NCBI RefSeq assembly: GCF_030698145.1
Contig: NZ_JAUYNW010000059.1
Location: 62,001 to 126,000 of the forward strand
Direction of reading: 5' to 3'
Length of the DNA: 64,000 bases
Origin: Phenylobacterium sp.
Lineage (GTDB): Bacteria; Pseudomonadota; Alphaproteobacteria; Caulobacterales; Caulobacteraceae
Shown here: piece by piece, positions 8,251 to 15,976 of the stretch
Layout: the number at the start of each line of letters is the position of its first letter
Position numbering within the stretch: the first letter of the stretch is position 1
Program-made: the position numbers and the translations under genes
The notes under the pieces: model-generated
What the model saw: the letters and a program-made list of their open reading frames with translations, nothing else
The model's database searches: none
What the model was told of the DNA's origin: nothing

Positions 8251-9312
8251 TCATGGGGAAACGCTTCGCGCACGAAGAAAGCCAGTCTCCGGTAACGTTG
8301 TCAATACAGAGCGCTCCTTTTCAGGCATGGCGGCGGCGGCGAACCTCGCGGCGCCCAGGACGGCGGTGTGGGCCTGGGCCACCCGGCGCGTGGGAATGGC
8401 GGCGGCATAGGCCTGCAGGCGGCCCTTGGCCTCGAACCGTTCGCGGAACGCGCTCGCCTCCAGGAAGGCTGCGATGCTGTTGGCGAGTCCGCCGGCGATG
8501 AACACGCCGCCTTGGGCTCCAAAGGTGAGGGCCGCGTCGCCCGCCACCGAACCGAAGATGGCGCAGAACCGCGCCAGGGTCTGGGCGCAGAGGTCATCGC
8601 GGCCGCGCATGCCGAGCGTGGCGATGTCCTCCGGCGTCAGGTCGGGATCGGCGTAGACGCCGCTGATCTGGCCGAGGGTCAAGTAGAGGATCCGCAGTCC
8701 GGGCCCCGACACCAGGCGCTCGACGGAGACCCGGCCGTACCAACGGCGAAACCGCCGAAGGATCTCGATCTCCATGTCGTCTGTCGGGGCGAAAGACACG
8801 TGGCCGCCCTCCCCGGCGATCACCTGCGTCGGCGCATCGACGCCGCCCAGCATCGCGGCCAGGCCGAAGCCGGTTCCGGCGCCGAGGACGATGCGCGGCG
8901 CCCCCGCAACGCCTGTCATGGCGGGGCCGATCGGCGGGGTGTCATGCTCGGCGAGCGCTGCGACCCCGATGGCCAGGGCCTCGAAGTCGTTGAGCAGCCG
9001 CACCGGGCCGAGGCCGAGGTCGCCCAGGTCATCGAGCCGCACGTTCCAGGGTGCGTTGGGCAGGTCCGCGCCGGCGGGTCCGACAGGCCCCGCGACCGCG
9101 AAGGCCGCGGCCTGCGGACGCATCCGCGCGCTCACCCGGCCGGCTCCGCTGAGGAACTCGCCCACGACCGCGCGCAGGTTCGGGAAGTCGCGGCAGCGGA
9201 AGTCCTGCGCGTACAGCAGGTCCGGTTGGCCGGCGCCCACCTCGGCGAGCGCCAGGCGAGCGTTCGTGCCGCCGATGTCGGCCGCCAGGACAAAGGTCTC
9301 GGACGCGATCAA
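8251..9312 (-). CDS. glk: Glucokinase (bacterial Glk family)
   Basis: 353 aa. It phosphorylates glucose with ATP to glucose-6-phosphate in the cytoplasm. Marks: phosphate-binding A-A-D-I-G-G-T-N-A-R-L-A-L at the N-terminus, L-L-N-D-F-E-A-L-A with the expected catalytic aspartate near residue 100, V-L-G-A-G-T-G-F-G-L-A, and G-E-G-G-H-V-S-F-A with the Glk-type E-x-G-H. A TTG start at 9312 is preferred because GGAGGG lies a few bases upstream and it begins just before the conserved strand. A frame opening at 9396 would translate the operator and is unlikely. It is the first gene of a minus-strand operon and divergent from a LacI regulator. Confidence 0.9.
   Translation of the reverse strand: MIASETFVLAADIGGTNARLALAEVGAGQPDLLYAQDFRCRDFPNLRAVVGEFLSGAGRVSARMRPQAAAFAVAGPVGPAGADLPNAPWNVRLDDLGDLGLGPVRLLNDFEALAIGVAALAEHDTPPIGPAMTGVAGAPRIVLGAGTGFGLAAMLGGVDAPTQVIAGEGGHVSFAPTDDMEIEILRRFRRWYGRVSVERLVSGPGLRILYLTLGQISGVYADPDLTPEDIATLGMRGRDDLCAQTLARFCAIFGSVAGDAALTFGAQGGVFIAGGLANSIAAFLEASAFRERFEAKGRLQAYAAAIPTRRVAQAHTAVLGAARFAAAAMPEKERSVLTTLPETGFLRARSVSP
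8291..8305. promoter_or_regulatory. LacI-type operator copy inside glk 3' end, upstream of GH3
   Basis: GGTAACGTTGTCAAT matches the core of the palindrome between glk and the LacI gene (TAACGTTGTCAAT identical). It lies within the last codons of glucokinase and 121-135 bp ahead of the GH3 start, so it could serve an internal promoter for GH3-MFS-amidohydrolase. Confidence 0.6.
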
Positions 9313-9374
9313 GAGGCCCTCCCTACGGGCTGCTGCCGCGCGGCGCGCGGTCTGTTTGGATCGACAGAAAAGCC

Positions 9375-9394
9375 GATTGATAACGTTGTCAATC
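9375..9394. promoter_or_regulatory. LacI-type operator between glk and the divergent LacI gene
   Basis: GATTGATAACGTTGTCAATC is a 20-bp near-perfect palindrome centred on AACGTT, with one mismatched pair; a central CG dinucleotide in an even palindrome is typical of LacI/GalR operators. It sits 62 bp upstream of the glk start and 114 bp upstream of the LacI start, so one site could control both directions. Confidence 0.8.
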
Positions 9395-9507
9395 ACAATG
9401 TGGCGCCCTTATCATGGCGGCGCTTCCCGATTGCATCGACTCCGGGAGTTTGCGAGGAACAGGGTGGTCGCTGCGGCGGCCGGGGCCAGGCGAGCCACGG
9501 AGTCCCT

Positions 9508-10518
9508 TTGGCGCGGCAACCGACGATCAAGGATGTAGCCGCGAGGGCCGGCGTGTCCTTCAAGACGGTGTCACGCGTCCTGAACGGCGAACCCCATGTC
9601 CGTCAGGAGCTGCGCGAGAAGATCACCGCCGCCGTCGCAGAGCTCGGCTACCGGCCCAGCGTCGCGGCCCGCGGCCTGATCGGCGCGCCCTCTCGGCTGA
9701 TCGCATTCCTCTATGACAATCCGAACTTCGGCTATGTCGCCGAGGCCGAACTGGGCGCCCTGATCCGCTGCCGGCGCGCCGGCTACTATGTGGCGGTCGA
9801 GCCCATCGACAGCCAGGGCGACGTCGGCCGCCAGATCGAGCAGATTCTTTCAAGCCTCAGGGTCGACGGCCTGATCCTCACGCCGCCGATCTCCGACAAC
9901 GCCGTCGCGATCGCCGCCATCGAACGGCTTGGCGTCCGCTATGTCCGCATCGCGCCGTGGGACGTCGCGGCCGGCTCGGCCAGCATCGTGGTCGACGACG
10001 CCCACGGAGCCAGCGCCCTGACCTCGCGCCTGCTGGAACTGGGCCACGAACGGATCGCCTTCGTGCAGGGCCCGCAGGATCACGGCGCTTCGCACCTGCG
10101 GCTCAGGGGCTATCTCGAGGCCATGCGCCAGGGGGGCCGCGAGCCGGACGCGAACCTCATTGTCCAGGGCGGCTTCACCTTCGAGTCGGGTGAGGCGGCC
10201 GGCGAGCAACTGATCGCGCTCGCTGAGCGACCCACCGCGGTGTTCGCCAGCAATGACGAAATGGCGTTCGGCGTCATGGCAGCGGCGCGGCGCGCGGGGC
10301 TCGACATCCCGGGCGACCTCTCGGTTGCCGGCTTCGACGACACCCGCTCGGCGCGGATGAGCTGGCCCCCGCTGGCGACGGTCCGCCAGCCCATCGCCGA
10401 CATGTGCGCCGCCGCCGCGGACATGCTGATCGCCGCGGCCTCGGGCGCCCCCGCGGCCTTCCGGTCGATGTCGTTGTCGACGGAGCTGATCGAGCGGGCG
10501 TCCATCGGCCCGCGCTAG
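9508..10518 (+). CDS. LacI-family transcriptional regulator (probable regulator of the glucoside locus)
   Basis: 336 aa from TTG 9508 (GGAG 5 nt upstream). The N-terminal LacI helix-turn-helix reads T-I-K-D-V-A-A-R-A-G-V-S-F-K-T-V-S-R-V-L-N, followed by the hinge (Y-R-P-S-V-A-A-R-G-L) and a periplasmic-binding-type sugar domain with E-R-I-A-F-V-Q-G, A-V-F-A-S-N-D-E-M-A-F-G and S-V-A-G-F-D-D-T. It probably represses the genes behind the AACGTT-centred palindromes and releases them on binding a sugar or glucoside. The operator beside its own gene suggests autoregulation. It converges with a paralogous LacI gene, the two stops sharing the palindrome CTAG. Confidence 0.9.
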   Translation: MARQPTIKDVAARAGVSFKTVSRVLNGEPHVRQELREKITAAVAELGYRPSVAARGLIGAPSRLIAFLYDNPNFGYVAEAELGALIRCRRAGYYVAVEPIDSQGDVGRQIEQILSSLRVDGLILTPPISDNAVAIAAIERLGVRYVRIAPWDVAAGSASIVVDDAHGASALTSRLLELGHERIAFVQGPQDHGASHLRLRGYLEAMRQGGREPDANLIVQGGFTFESGEAAGEQLIALAERPTAVFASNDEMAFGVMAAARRAGLDIPGDLSVAGFDDTRSARMSWPPLATVRQPIADMCAAAADMLIAAASGAPAAFRSMSLSTELIERASIGPR

Positions 10519-11513
10519 GGCGGTGGCGCGACGCTCTCGCGGCGGACGATCTCGAAATCGGACCGGCGCTGTTCGGTCTCGGCGCCGGCGTTGATCAGCA
10601 TCTCCGCCGCGGCGGCGGCCATCTCGCGGATCGGCTGACGCACGGTCGTCAGGGGCGGCCAGGCGCGAAGGGCGAGCTCGCTATCGTCGAAACCCGCCAC
10701 CGACACATCCTGCGGCACGCGCAAGCCAAGCCGGTTGGCCGCCGCCATGACGCCGAGGGCGGTGTCGTCGTTGCTCGCGAAGATCGCGGTCGGCCGCGCG
10801 GGCGCCGACAGGAGCTGGGCGCCGCAGGCCTCGCCGCCGGAGAAGTCGAAATCCCCCTGGGCGACCAGCGCTTCGTCGAAGGCGATGCCGTGCGCCTCCA
10901 GGGCGCGGCGATAGCCGTCGAAGCGCCAGGAGGCGGCCACGTGGTCGGGATGGCCGCGGACGAACCCGATCCGTCTGTGGCCGGTCTCGATCAGCAGTTC
11001 GGTCATGGCCTGGGCCGCGGCGATCTCATCAATCGAGATCGATGCGCCCCGTTCGGCAGAGAGGCCGGGCGAGAGACGCACATAGGGGGTGTTCGACGCC
11101 TCCAGGACGTCCAGCACGCCGAGATCGTCGGAGATCGGCGGGGTGACGATGAACCCGTCCGGGCGCAGCGCGGCGATGGCGTCCTCGACGGCTTCGGCGA
11201 AGCGCGGCTGGCGGCTGTCATAGGGTTGGGCCACCAGGTGATAGCCCGAGGCGCGGCATCGCCCGATCGCGCCCAGCTGGAACTCCGCCACATAGCCCGG
11301 GATGACCTCCGGAACGAGCAGGCAGATCAGGAACGAGCGGTTTCCCGGCAGGCCGCGGGCGAAGATGTTGGGCCGGTAGTCCAGCGCCTCGACAGCCTTC
11401 AGGACCCGCTCGCGGGCGGCGGCGCTGACGTGCCGCTCCCCGTTCATCACGCGGGAGACCGTCATGATGGACACCCCCGCCTGGGCGGCTACGTCCCTGA
11501 TCGTCGTCGCCAA
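10515..11513 (-). CDS. Second LacI-family transcriptional regulator
   Basis: 332 aa from TTG 11513, with AAGAGG 8 nt upstream. The HTH is T-I-R-D-V-A-A-Q-A-G-V-S-I-M-T-V-S-R-V-M-N, then hinge Y-R-P-N-I-F-A-R-G-L, then a sugar-binding core with R-I-G-F-V-R-G-H, A-I-F-A-S-N-D-D-T-A-L-G and S-V-A-G-F-D-D-S. It is clearly a paralogue of the convergent regulator (shared I-V-T-P-P-I-S-D/L-T-P-P-I-S-D and A-W/S-W-P-P-L-T/A-T-V-R-Q-P-I stretches). The recognition helices differ (S-I-M versus S-F-K), so the two may read different operators. It follows the GH3-carboxylesterase operon by about 100 bp and could be co-transcribed. Confidence 0.88.
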   Translation of the reverse strand: MATTIRDVAAQAGVSIMTVSRVMNGERHVSAAARERVLKAVEALDYRPNIFARGLPGNRSFLICLLVPEVIPGYVAEFQLGAIGRCRASGYHLVAQPYDSRQPRFAEAVEDAIAALRPDGFIVTPPISDDLGVLDVLEASNTPYVRLSPGLSAERGASISIDEIAAAQAMTELLIETGHRRIGFVRGHPDHVAASWRFDGYRRALEAHGIAFDEALVAQGDFDFSGGEACGAQLLSAPARPTAIFASNDDTALGVMAAANRLGLRVPQDVSVAGFDDSELALRAWPPLTTVRQPIREMAAAAAEMLINAGAETEQRRSDFEIVRRESVAPPP

Positions 11514-11617
11514 AACGCCGGCCTCTTGGTCGTCGGCGCGAGTCGCCCAACGTTCTCCGCAGCCACTATAGCGCGGAAATCCCTTGGCGACCCGCCGCCG
11601 CTCGGTCGGTCGGCGAC

Positions 11618-13198
11618 CTAGTGGACCGCCTTGTCGTTCACGCTCTCGGCTAGGTCCAGGCGCACCTTCCACGGGTCGGCCTTGGCGACCGGGCCGTCAT
11701 TAGTGAAGTCCAGGATCTGGTCGCTGGCCGGCTCGTAGGCGGGCCATTTCGGACGTCCGGGCCCGTTCGGGTCGCCGGTCTTGGCGAAGGCGATCCAGTA
11801 GGCGCTGGCCGCCTCGGCCGCCTTGGCGTCCGAAGCCGTAAGCGCCGCGCCATACTTAGCCTTCACGGTGTTGAGGACGAATGGAATGTCGGTGGCGTGG
11901 GGCGCGCCGGGCCATTCCTTGCGCATGGACTCGGCCACGTAGGAGAAGCGGTAGGCGTAGGCCGGACGGCTCTGGGCGGCGAAGGTCCTGGCGACGTAGC
12001 GCGCCGGCTCGACCATCATCTGGTCGCTGGCGACCGTCATCCCAACCATCCGCAGGTTCCCGCTATTGGCGGGATCGTAGGCGGCCTGGGCCTTGGCGCG
12101 GTTGGCCGCGCCAAAGGGTGCGAAGACCTCGTCGATGGTCCGCGCCTGGGAGAAGCCGATATCCATGCTGTTGGCCCCGAGGATCATCGGGATCTTCGCC
12201 CCGCCGCCGGCCTTGTAGATGGCGCCGGGCTCGCCGACGGCGATCTTCCCGTCGATCATCGGGCCGCTGTAGGTGGGATCGAACATGGTCATCATGTCGA
12301 GGCCCGACAGGATCGTCTCGGCGGGCGCCTCGCGCAGGGCCGCGAGCGCCGCGGCGTCTTCGCCCTCGATCCCGATGCGCTTGGCGAAGGCCAGGCCGAC
12401 GGCTTCGCCCGACGGCGGCCCTCCCGGGGCCCCGCCGGTCACCCGGCGTCCGGGCGAAAGGCTCCCGCGCCCCCCGCCGGACTGGACGATGGCCTTGTGG
12501 AACAGTCCCTGCGCGGCCGGCGAGGTCGCCAGGGTGTGCACCGAGAAGCCGCCCGCGGACTCGCCGAATATCGTCACGTTGCCCGGATCGCCGCCGAAGG
12601 CCTCGATGTTGTGCCGGACCCATTGCAGGGCCGCGACCTGGTCCATGAAGCCGTAGTTGCCGAGAGGCCCGTCCGGGCTCTCCCTGGTCAGGGCCGGATG
12701 CCCGAAGAAGCCGAACCGGCCCAGGCGATAGTTGAAGCTGACGAACACCACGCCGTTTTTCGCGAACTCGGTCCCGGCGTAGACGGCCGGCGAGGAGCCG
12801 CCGTTCACGAAGCCGCCGCCATAGATCCAGACCATCACCGGCAGCTTGGCGGCGGAGGCCTTGACCGGACGCCAGACATTGAGGACCAGGCAGTCTTCGG
12901 CCGGCGTCGTGCCCAATGGCGCGGCGTCGCTGGGGAAGGGTTTCTGCATGCAGTCGGCGCCGTAAGCCGCGGCCGGGCGCACGCCGCTCCAGGACGCCGC
13001 GGGCTGCGGCGGCCGCCAGCGCAGGTCGCCGACCGGCGGAGCCGCGAACGGAACGCCCTTGAAGGCGACCACCTCGCCCTCCACGACGCCTTGGAGGGCG
13101 CCGGAGGCGACGGTCACTCGGGCGGTCTCGGCCTGGGCCGCGCCCGCCAGGAGAGCCAGGGCGACGCCGGCGATGCTCAATGTCTTCACGATATCCAT
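11618..13198 (-). CDS. Exported type-B carboxylesterase
   Basis: About 526 aa with signal peptide (MDIVKTLSIAGVALALLAGAAQA). Carboxylesterase type B (alpha/beta hydrolase): G-V-P-F-A-A-P-P-V-G-D-L-R-W near residue 50, E-D-C-L-V-L-N-V-W, oxyanion G-G-G-F-V-N-G, and nucleophile elbow G-E-S-A-G-G; H-A-T-D-I-P-F-V near the C-terminus fits the catalytic histidine region. It would cleave carboxylic esters in the periplasm. A loop rich in Gly/Pro/Arg (around S-P-G-R-R-V-T-G-G-A-P-G-G) follows the elbow. The start is uncertain: ATG 13198 is preferred, while TTG 13207 and GTG 13189 are possible. It lies 24 bp after the second GH3 and so probably shares its operon. Deacylation of acylated glucosides is a reasonable inference. 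Confidence 0.85.
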   Translation of the reverse strand: MDIVKTLSIAGVALALLAGAAQAETARVTVASGALQGVVEGEVVAFKGVPFAAPPVGDLRWRPPQPAASWSGVRPAAAYGADCMQKPFPSDAAPLGTTPAEDCLVLNVWRPVKASAAKLPVMVWIYGGGFVNGGSSPAVYAGTEFAKNGVVFVSFNYRLGRFGFFGHPALTRESPDGPLGNYGFMDQVAALQWVRHNIEAFGGDPGNVTIFGESAGGFSVHTLATSPAAQGLFHKAIVQSGGGRGSLSPGRRVTGGAPGGPPSGEAVGLAFAKRIGIEGEDAAALAALREAPAETILSGLDMMTMFDPTYSGPMIDGKIAVGEPGAIYKAGGGAKIPMILGANSMDIGFSQARTIDEVFAPFGAANRAKAQAAYDPANSGNLRMVGMTVASDQMMVEPARYVARTFAAQSRPAYAYRFSYVAESMRKEWPGAPHATDIPFVLNTVKAKYGAALTASDAKAAEAASAYWIAFAKTGDPNGPGRPKWPAYEPASDQILDFTNDGPVAKADPWKVRLDLAESVNDKAVH

Positions 13199-13222
13199 CC
13201 TCTTCAAGGCCGCGTCGTCCGC

Positions 13223-15457
13223 TCAGGGCTTCAGTGTCTGCGCCGCGATCTCGACCGATCCGCTGAGCCGCGTGTCGGTCGAGCTCGCGCCGACCGAGAT
13301 CGAATAGGCGCCCTTCGCGACCCGCCAGCCGGGCGCGGCTGTGTCGAACGCCGCCAGCAGCCGCGGGTCGGCCACCACGTCCAGGCGTCGGGATTCACCC
13401 GGCGCCAGCGTCACCTTCCGCCACCCGATCAGCCGGCGCAGGCCGCCAGAGGGCGGCGTGGCGTAAACCTGGGCGATCTCGGCGGCCGCGCGCGCGCCGG
13501 TGTTCCTGACGGTGAAGGTGACGGAAATCGTCTGGCCGCCCCGCGCCTCCAGGCCGTCATAGGCGAAGCGGGTGTAGGTGAGCCCGTGGCCGAAGGCGAA
13601 CAGCGGCTTGAGGCTCTTGGATTCGAACCACTTGTAACCCATCGCCGAACCCTCCGGATAAGGCACGTCGAAAGGCGGATCGTTTCCCCCGAACAGGGTG
13701 AAGGTCAATTCCGATCCCGGCACGACAGGGCGAGGAAGCTGGGCCTCGCTGGCGGGGAAGGTGATCGGCAGCTTGCCCGAGGGGCTGACCTTGCCGAACA
13801 GGATGTTGGCGATCGCCTGGCCGCCGCGTGCGCCGGGGTACCAGGCGGCCAGGACCGCGGGGGTCTTGTCCAGCCAGGGCATGGTCACGGGATTGCCGGT
13901 CTCCAGCACCACGACGGTGCGCGGATTGGCGCCGGCCACGGCGGCGATCAAGGCGTCCTGGCCGTCGGGCAGGTTCAGGCTGGGCGCGTCCTGGATCTCG
14001 GTCTGCCACTGTTCGGCGAAGACGATGACGATCTCGGCCTCCCGCGCCGCGGCGACGGCCGCGGCGAGGTCGTCGCCGGTCGTGAAGGTGACCTTGGCCC
14101 CCGGCGCCGCGGCCCGGATCGCCAGCAGCGGCGACGACGGGTGATAGACCATCTTGAAGAGCGCGGCGGCCGGGCCGCCCTTGGCCGGAAGCTCCAGCGC
14201 CGAGCCTCCGAAGGCGATCACCTGCGAGGACCCCGCGCCCGACAGCACGCCCACATCGGCATGCCCGCCGATCACGGCGATCCGCTTCAGCCGCGAGGCC
14301 ATGGGCAGCAGGTCGCCCTGGTTCTTCAGGAGGACGATCCCCTCCTCGGCGGCGCGCTGGGCGACGGCGGCGTTCGCGGCCTGGTCGATGGGGAGCCGCG
14401 GCTTGGCCTCGGTCAGGCCCACGGCGAACATGCTGCGCAGGATGCGCCGCGCCATGTCGTCGAGCCGCGCCGGCGGAACCTCGCCGCTCATCACGGCCGC
14501 CTTCAGGGGCGCCCCGAAATAGTCCTCGCGATCGAAGCTGTGGGCCGACTGCTGGTCGAGTCCGCCGTTGGCGGCCTTGACGGTCGAATGCACCCCGCCC
14601 CAGTCCGACATCACCCAGCCGCGATAGCCCCAGTCGCCCTTGAGCACCTTGTTGAGCAGGAAATCGTGCTCACAGGCATAGTCGCCGTTGATGCGGTTGT
14701 AGGCGCACATCACCGCGCCCGGCTCTCCGGCCTCGATGGCGATCTGGAAGGCGAGCAGGTCGGTTTCGCGGAGCGCCGCCTCGTCGATCTGGGCGTTCAG
14801 CACCATCCGGCCGGTCTCCTGGTCGTTGGCCGCGAAGTGCTTGATGGTCGAGACGACGCCCTGGTCCTGGATGCCCTTGATCGCCTGGCCGACCAGCACC
14901 CCGGCCAGCAGCGGGTCTTCGCCGGCATATTCGAAGTTTCGCCCGTTGCGCGGGTCGCGCGCCAGGTTGACCGCCCCCGCCAGCAGGACGTTGAAGCCCT
15001 TCGACGCCGCCTCGCGGCCGATCATGGCGCCGCCTGCATAGGCGATTTCGGGGTTCCAGCTCGAGGCCTGCGCCAGGCCGGACGGCAGCGGCGTCGCCTG
15101 GTCGCCGGGGCGCAGGTGGCCGCCGTTGGCCACACCCAGACCGGCGTCGGACTCCTGCAAGGCCGGGATCCCCAGACGCTCGACACCGGCCTCATAGCCG
15201 GCTCCGCCGATCGCGCCCGGCGGCGGCGGGGCGTTCAACGGCGGCGGCAGGCCTTTCATCGTGGCGCCGAAATGCCCGCGCACGAGCTGAAGCTTCTCAT
15301 CCAGGCCCATGGCCTGGATCAACAAATCCGCCCGGCGGTCGGGGGTCAGCGACGTGTCGCTCCACGGCCGCGCCTCCTGGGCCGACACCTCAAAGCCCGC
15401 GATCGTCGCCAGGACAGCCCCCGCCGCAGCGCAGAGATTCCGTCGAAACCTGTCCAT
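13223..15457 (-). CDS. Exported GH3 beta-glucosidase with C-terminal fibronectin III-like domain
   Basis: 744 aa from ATG 15457 (GGAGGG about 7 nt upstream), signal peptide ending E-V-S-A-Q. Complete GH3 layout: barrel with A-M-G-L-D-E-K-L-Q-L-V, K-H-F-A-A-N-D-Q-E (K-H acid pair), G-Y-R-G-W-V-M-S-D-W-G-G with the nucleophile aspartate, then the alpha/beta sandwich (V-A-Q-R-A-A-E-E-G-I-V-L-L-K-N), the F-G-H-G-L-T-Y-T motif, and an Fn3-like domain in the last ~110 residues. It is expected to act in the periplasm on aryl or oligosaccharide beta-glucosides. It is divergent from a TonB receptor; an AACGTT operator copy sits 74 bp before its start. Confidence 0.92.
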   Translation of the reverse strand: MDRFRRNLCAAAGAVLATIAGFEVSAQEARPWSDTSLTPDRRADLLIQAMGLDEKLQLVRGHFGATMKGLPPPLNAPPPPGAIGGAGYEAGVERLGIPALQESDAGLGVANGGHLRPGDQATPLPSGLAQASSWNPEIAYAGGAMIGREAASKGFNVLLAGAVNLARDPRNGRNFEYAGEDPLLAGVLVGQAIKGIQDQGVVSTIKHFAANDQETGRMVLNAQIDEAALRETDLLAFQIAIEAGEPGAVMCAYNRINGDYACEHDFLLNKVLKGDWGYRGWVMSDWGGVHSTVKAANGGLDQQSAHSFDREDYFGAPLKAAVMSGEVPPARLDDMARRILRSMFAVGLTEAKPRLPIDQAANAAVAQRAAEEGIVLLKNQGDLLPMASRLKRIAVIGGHADVGVLSGAGSSQVIAFGGSALELPAKGGPAAALFKMVYHPSSPLLAIRAAAPGAKVTFTTGDDLAAAVAAAREAEIVIVFAEQWQTEIQDAPSLNLPDGQDALIAAVAGANPRTVVVLETGNPVTMPWLDKTPAVLAAWYPGARGGQAIANILFGKVSPSGKLPITFPASEAQLPRPVVPGSELTFTLFGGNDPPFDVPYPEGSAMGYKWFESKSLKPLFAFGHGLTYTRFAYDGLEARGGQTISVTFTVRNTGARAAAEIAQVYATPPSGGLRRLIGWRKVTLAPGESRRLDVVADPRLLAAFDTAAPGWRVAKGAYSISVGASSTDTRLSGSVEIAAQTLKP

Positions 15458-15530
15458 GTCGCGGCCCTCCCCCGGCCTGGATGTGCGCGCCCGATTGAGT
15501 TTCGTGTGGCGCGGCCTCACTATCGGTGAC

Positions 15531-15550
15531 GAATGATAACGTTGTCAATC
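15531..15550. promoter_or_regulatory. LacI-type operator upstream of GH3
   Basis: GAATGATAACGTTGTCAATC: 18 of 20 positions equal the glk-side operator, including the whole core TGATAACGTTGTCAATC. It ends 74 bp upstream of the GH3 start codon, a usual place for repression. Confidence 0.78.
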
Positions 15551-15599
15551 AAGCCTGGCATGTGAGCGTTGATGTGCCGGGAGCGCGCGTCCCGGTTGA

Positions 15600-15647
15600 T
15601 TGACGACGCTACCTGTAGCCGGTCATTCTGACAACGTTACCTTTAGC
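15600..15647. promoter_or_regulatory. Tandem operator pair upstream of TonB receptor
   Basis: CTGACAACGTTACC (15628-15641) is the reverse complement of the core at 8291. A degenerate copy, TTGACGACGCTACC (15600-15613), lies exactly 28 bp before it, and similarity continues over 20 bp (15600-15619 versus 15628-15647, 16 identities). Helical phasing close to 2.7 turns; whether both are bound is unknown. Confidence 0.55.
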
Positions 15648-15976
15648 AAGCGACTGTTCGGATTTGTCCGCCGCCCCTCGCCCATCCGCCGGCGAGGGTT
15701 GATCGTCTTTGCATACCTACTCATAGAATATTTTGACTATAGCCTGACCGGATCGGCTCGGTCGGACGAGCCAGAGCCGCCGCACCCGGTGGGTCGAGCC
15801 ACCGCCCTTCGCGGCCACATTTTCTTTTTTAAAAAGATGTTGGCGATCCATCGTCGAAATGCAGACGATTTTCACCCTCTTGACAGGAACTCATTATCAG
15901 CAGTTATTTCATGCATAAATTGTTTAGTCTTAAAATACTGGATCGCCGAAAATGCGATTCCGGAGAGGGGGATCCT

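Larger units (their letters stand above)
15458..15976. promoter_or_regulatory. Divergent control region between GH3 and TonB receptor
   Basis: A 519-bp gap. It holds one operator copy near the GH3 gene and a tandem pair farther right (listed separately). From about 15650 on it is AT-rich, including an A/T block around 15826-15840. A 126-codon open frame across 15600-15980 has no family resemblance and runs through the operators, so it is not called. No RNA gene was recognised. Confidence 0.55.

Noticed and set aside
11897-15529. Plus-strand open frame of about 1200 codons opposite the esterase and GH3 genes
   Set aside because: No domain pattern; it is the GC-skew shadow of the two minus-strand genes, which have signal peptides and catalytic motifs.
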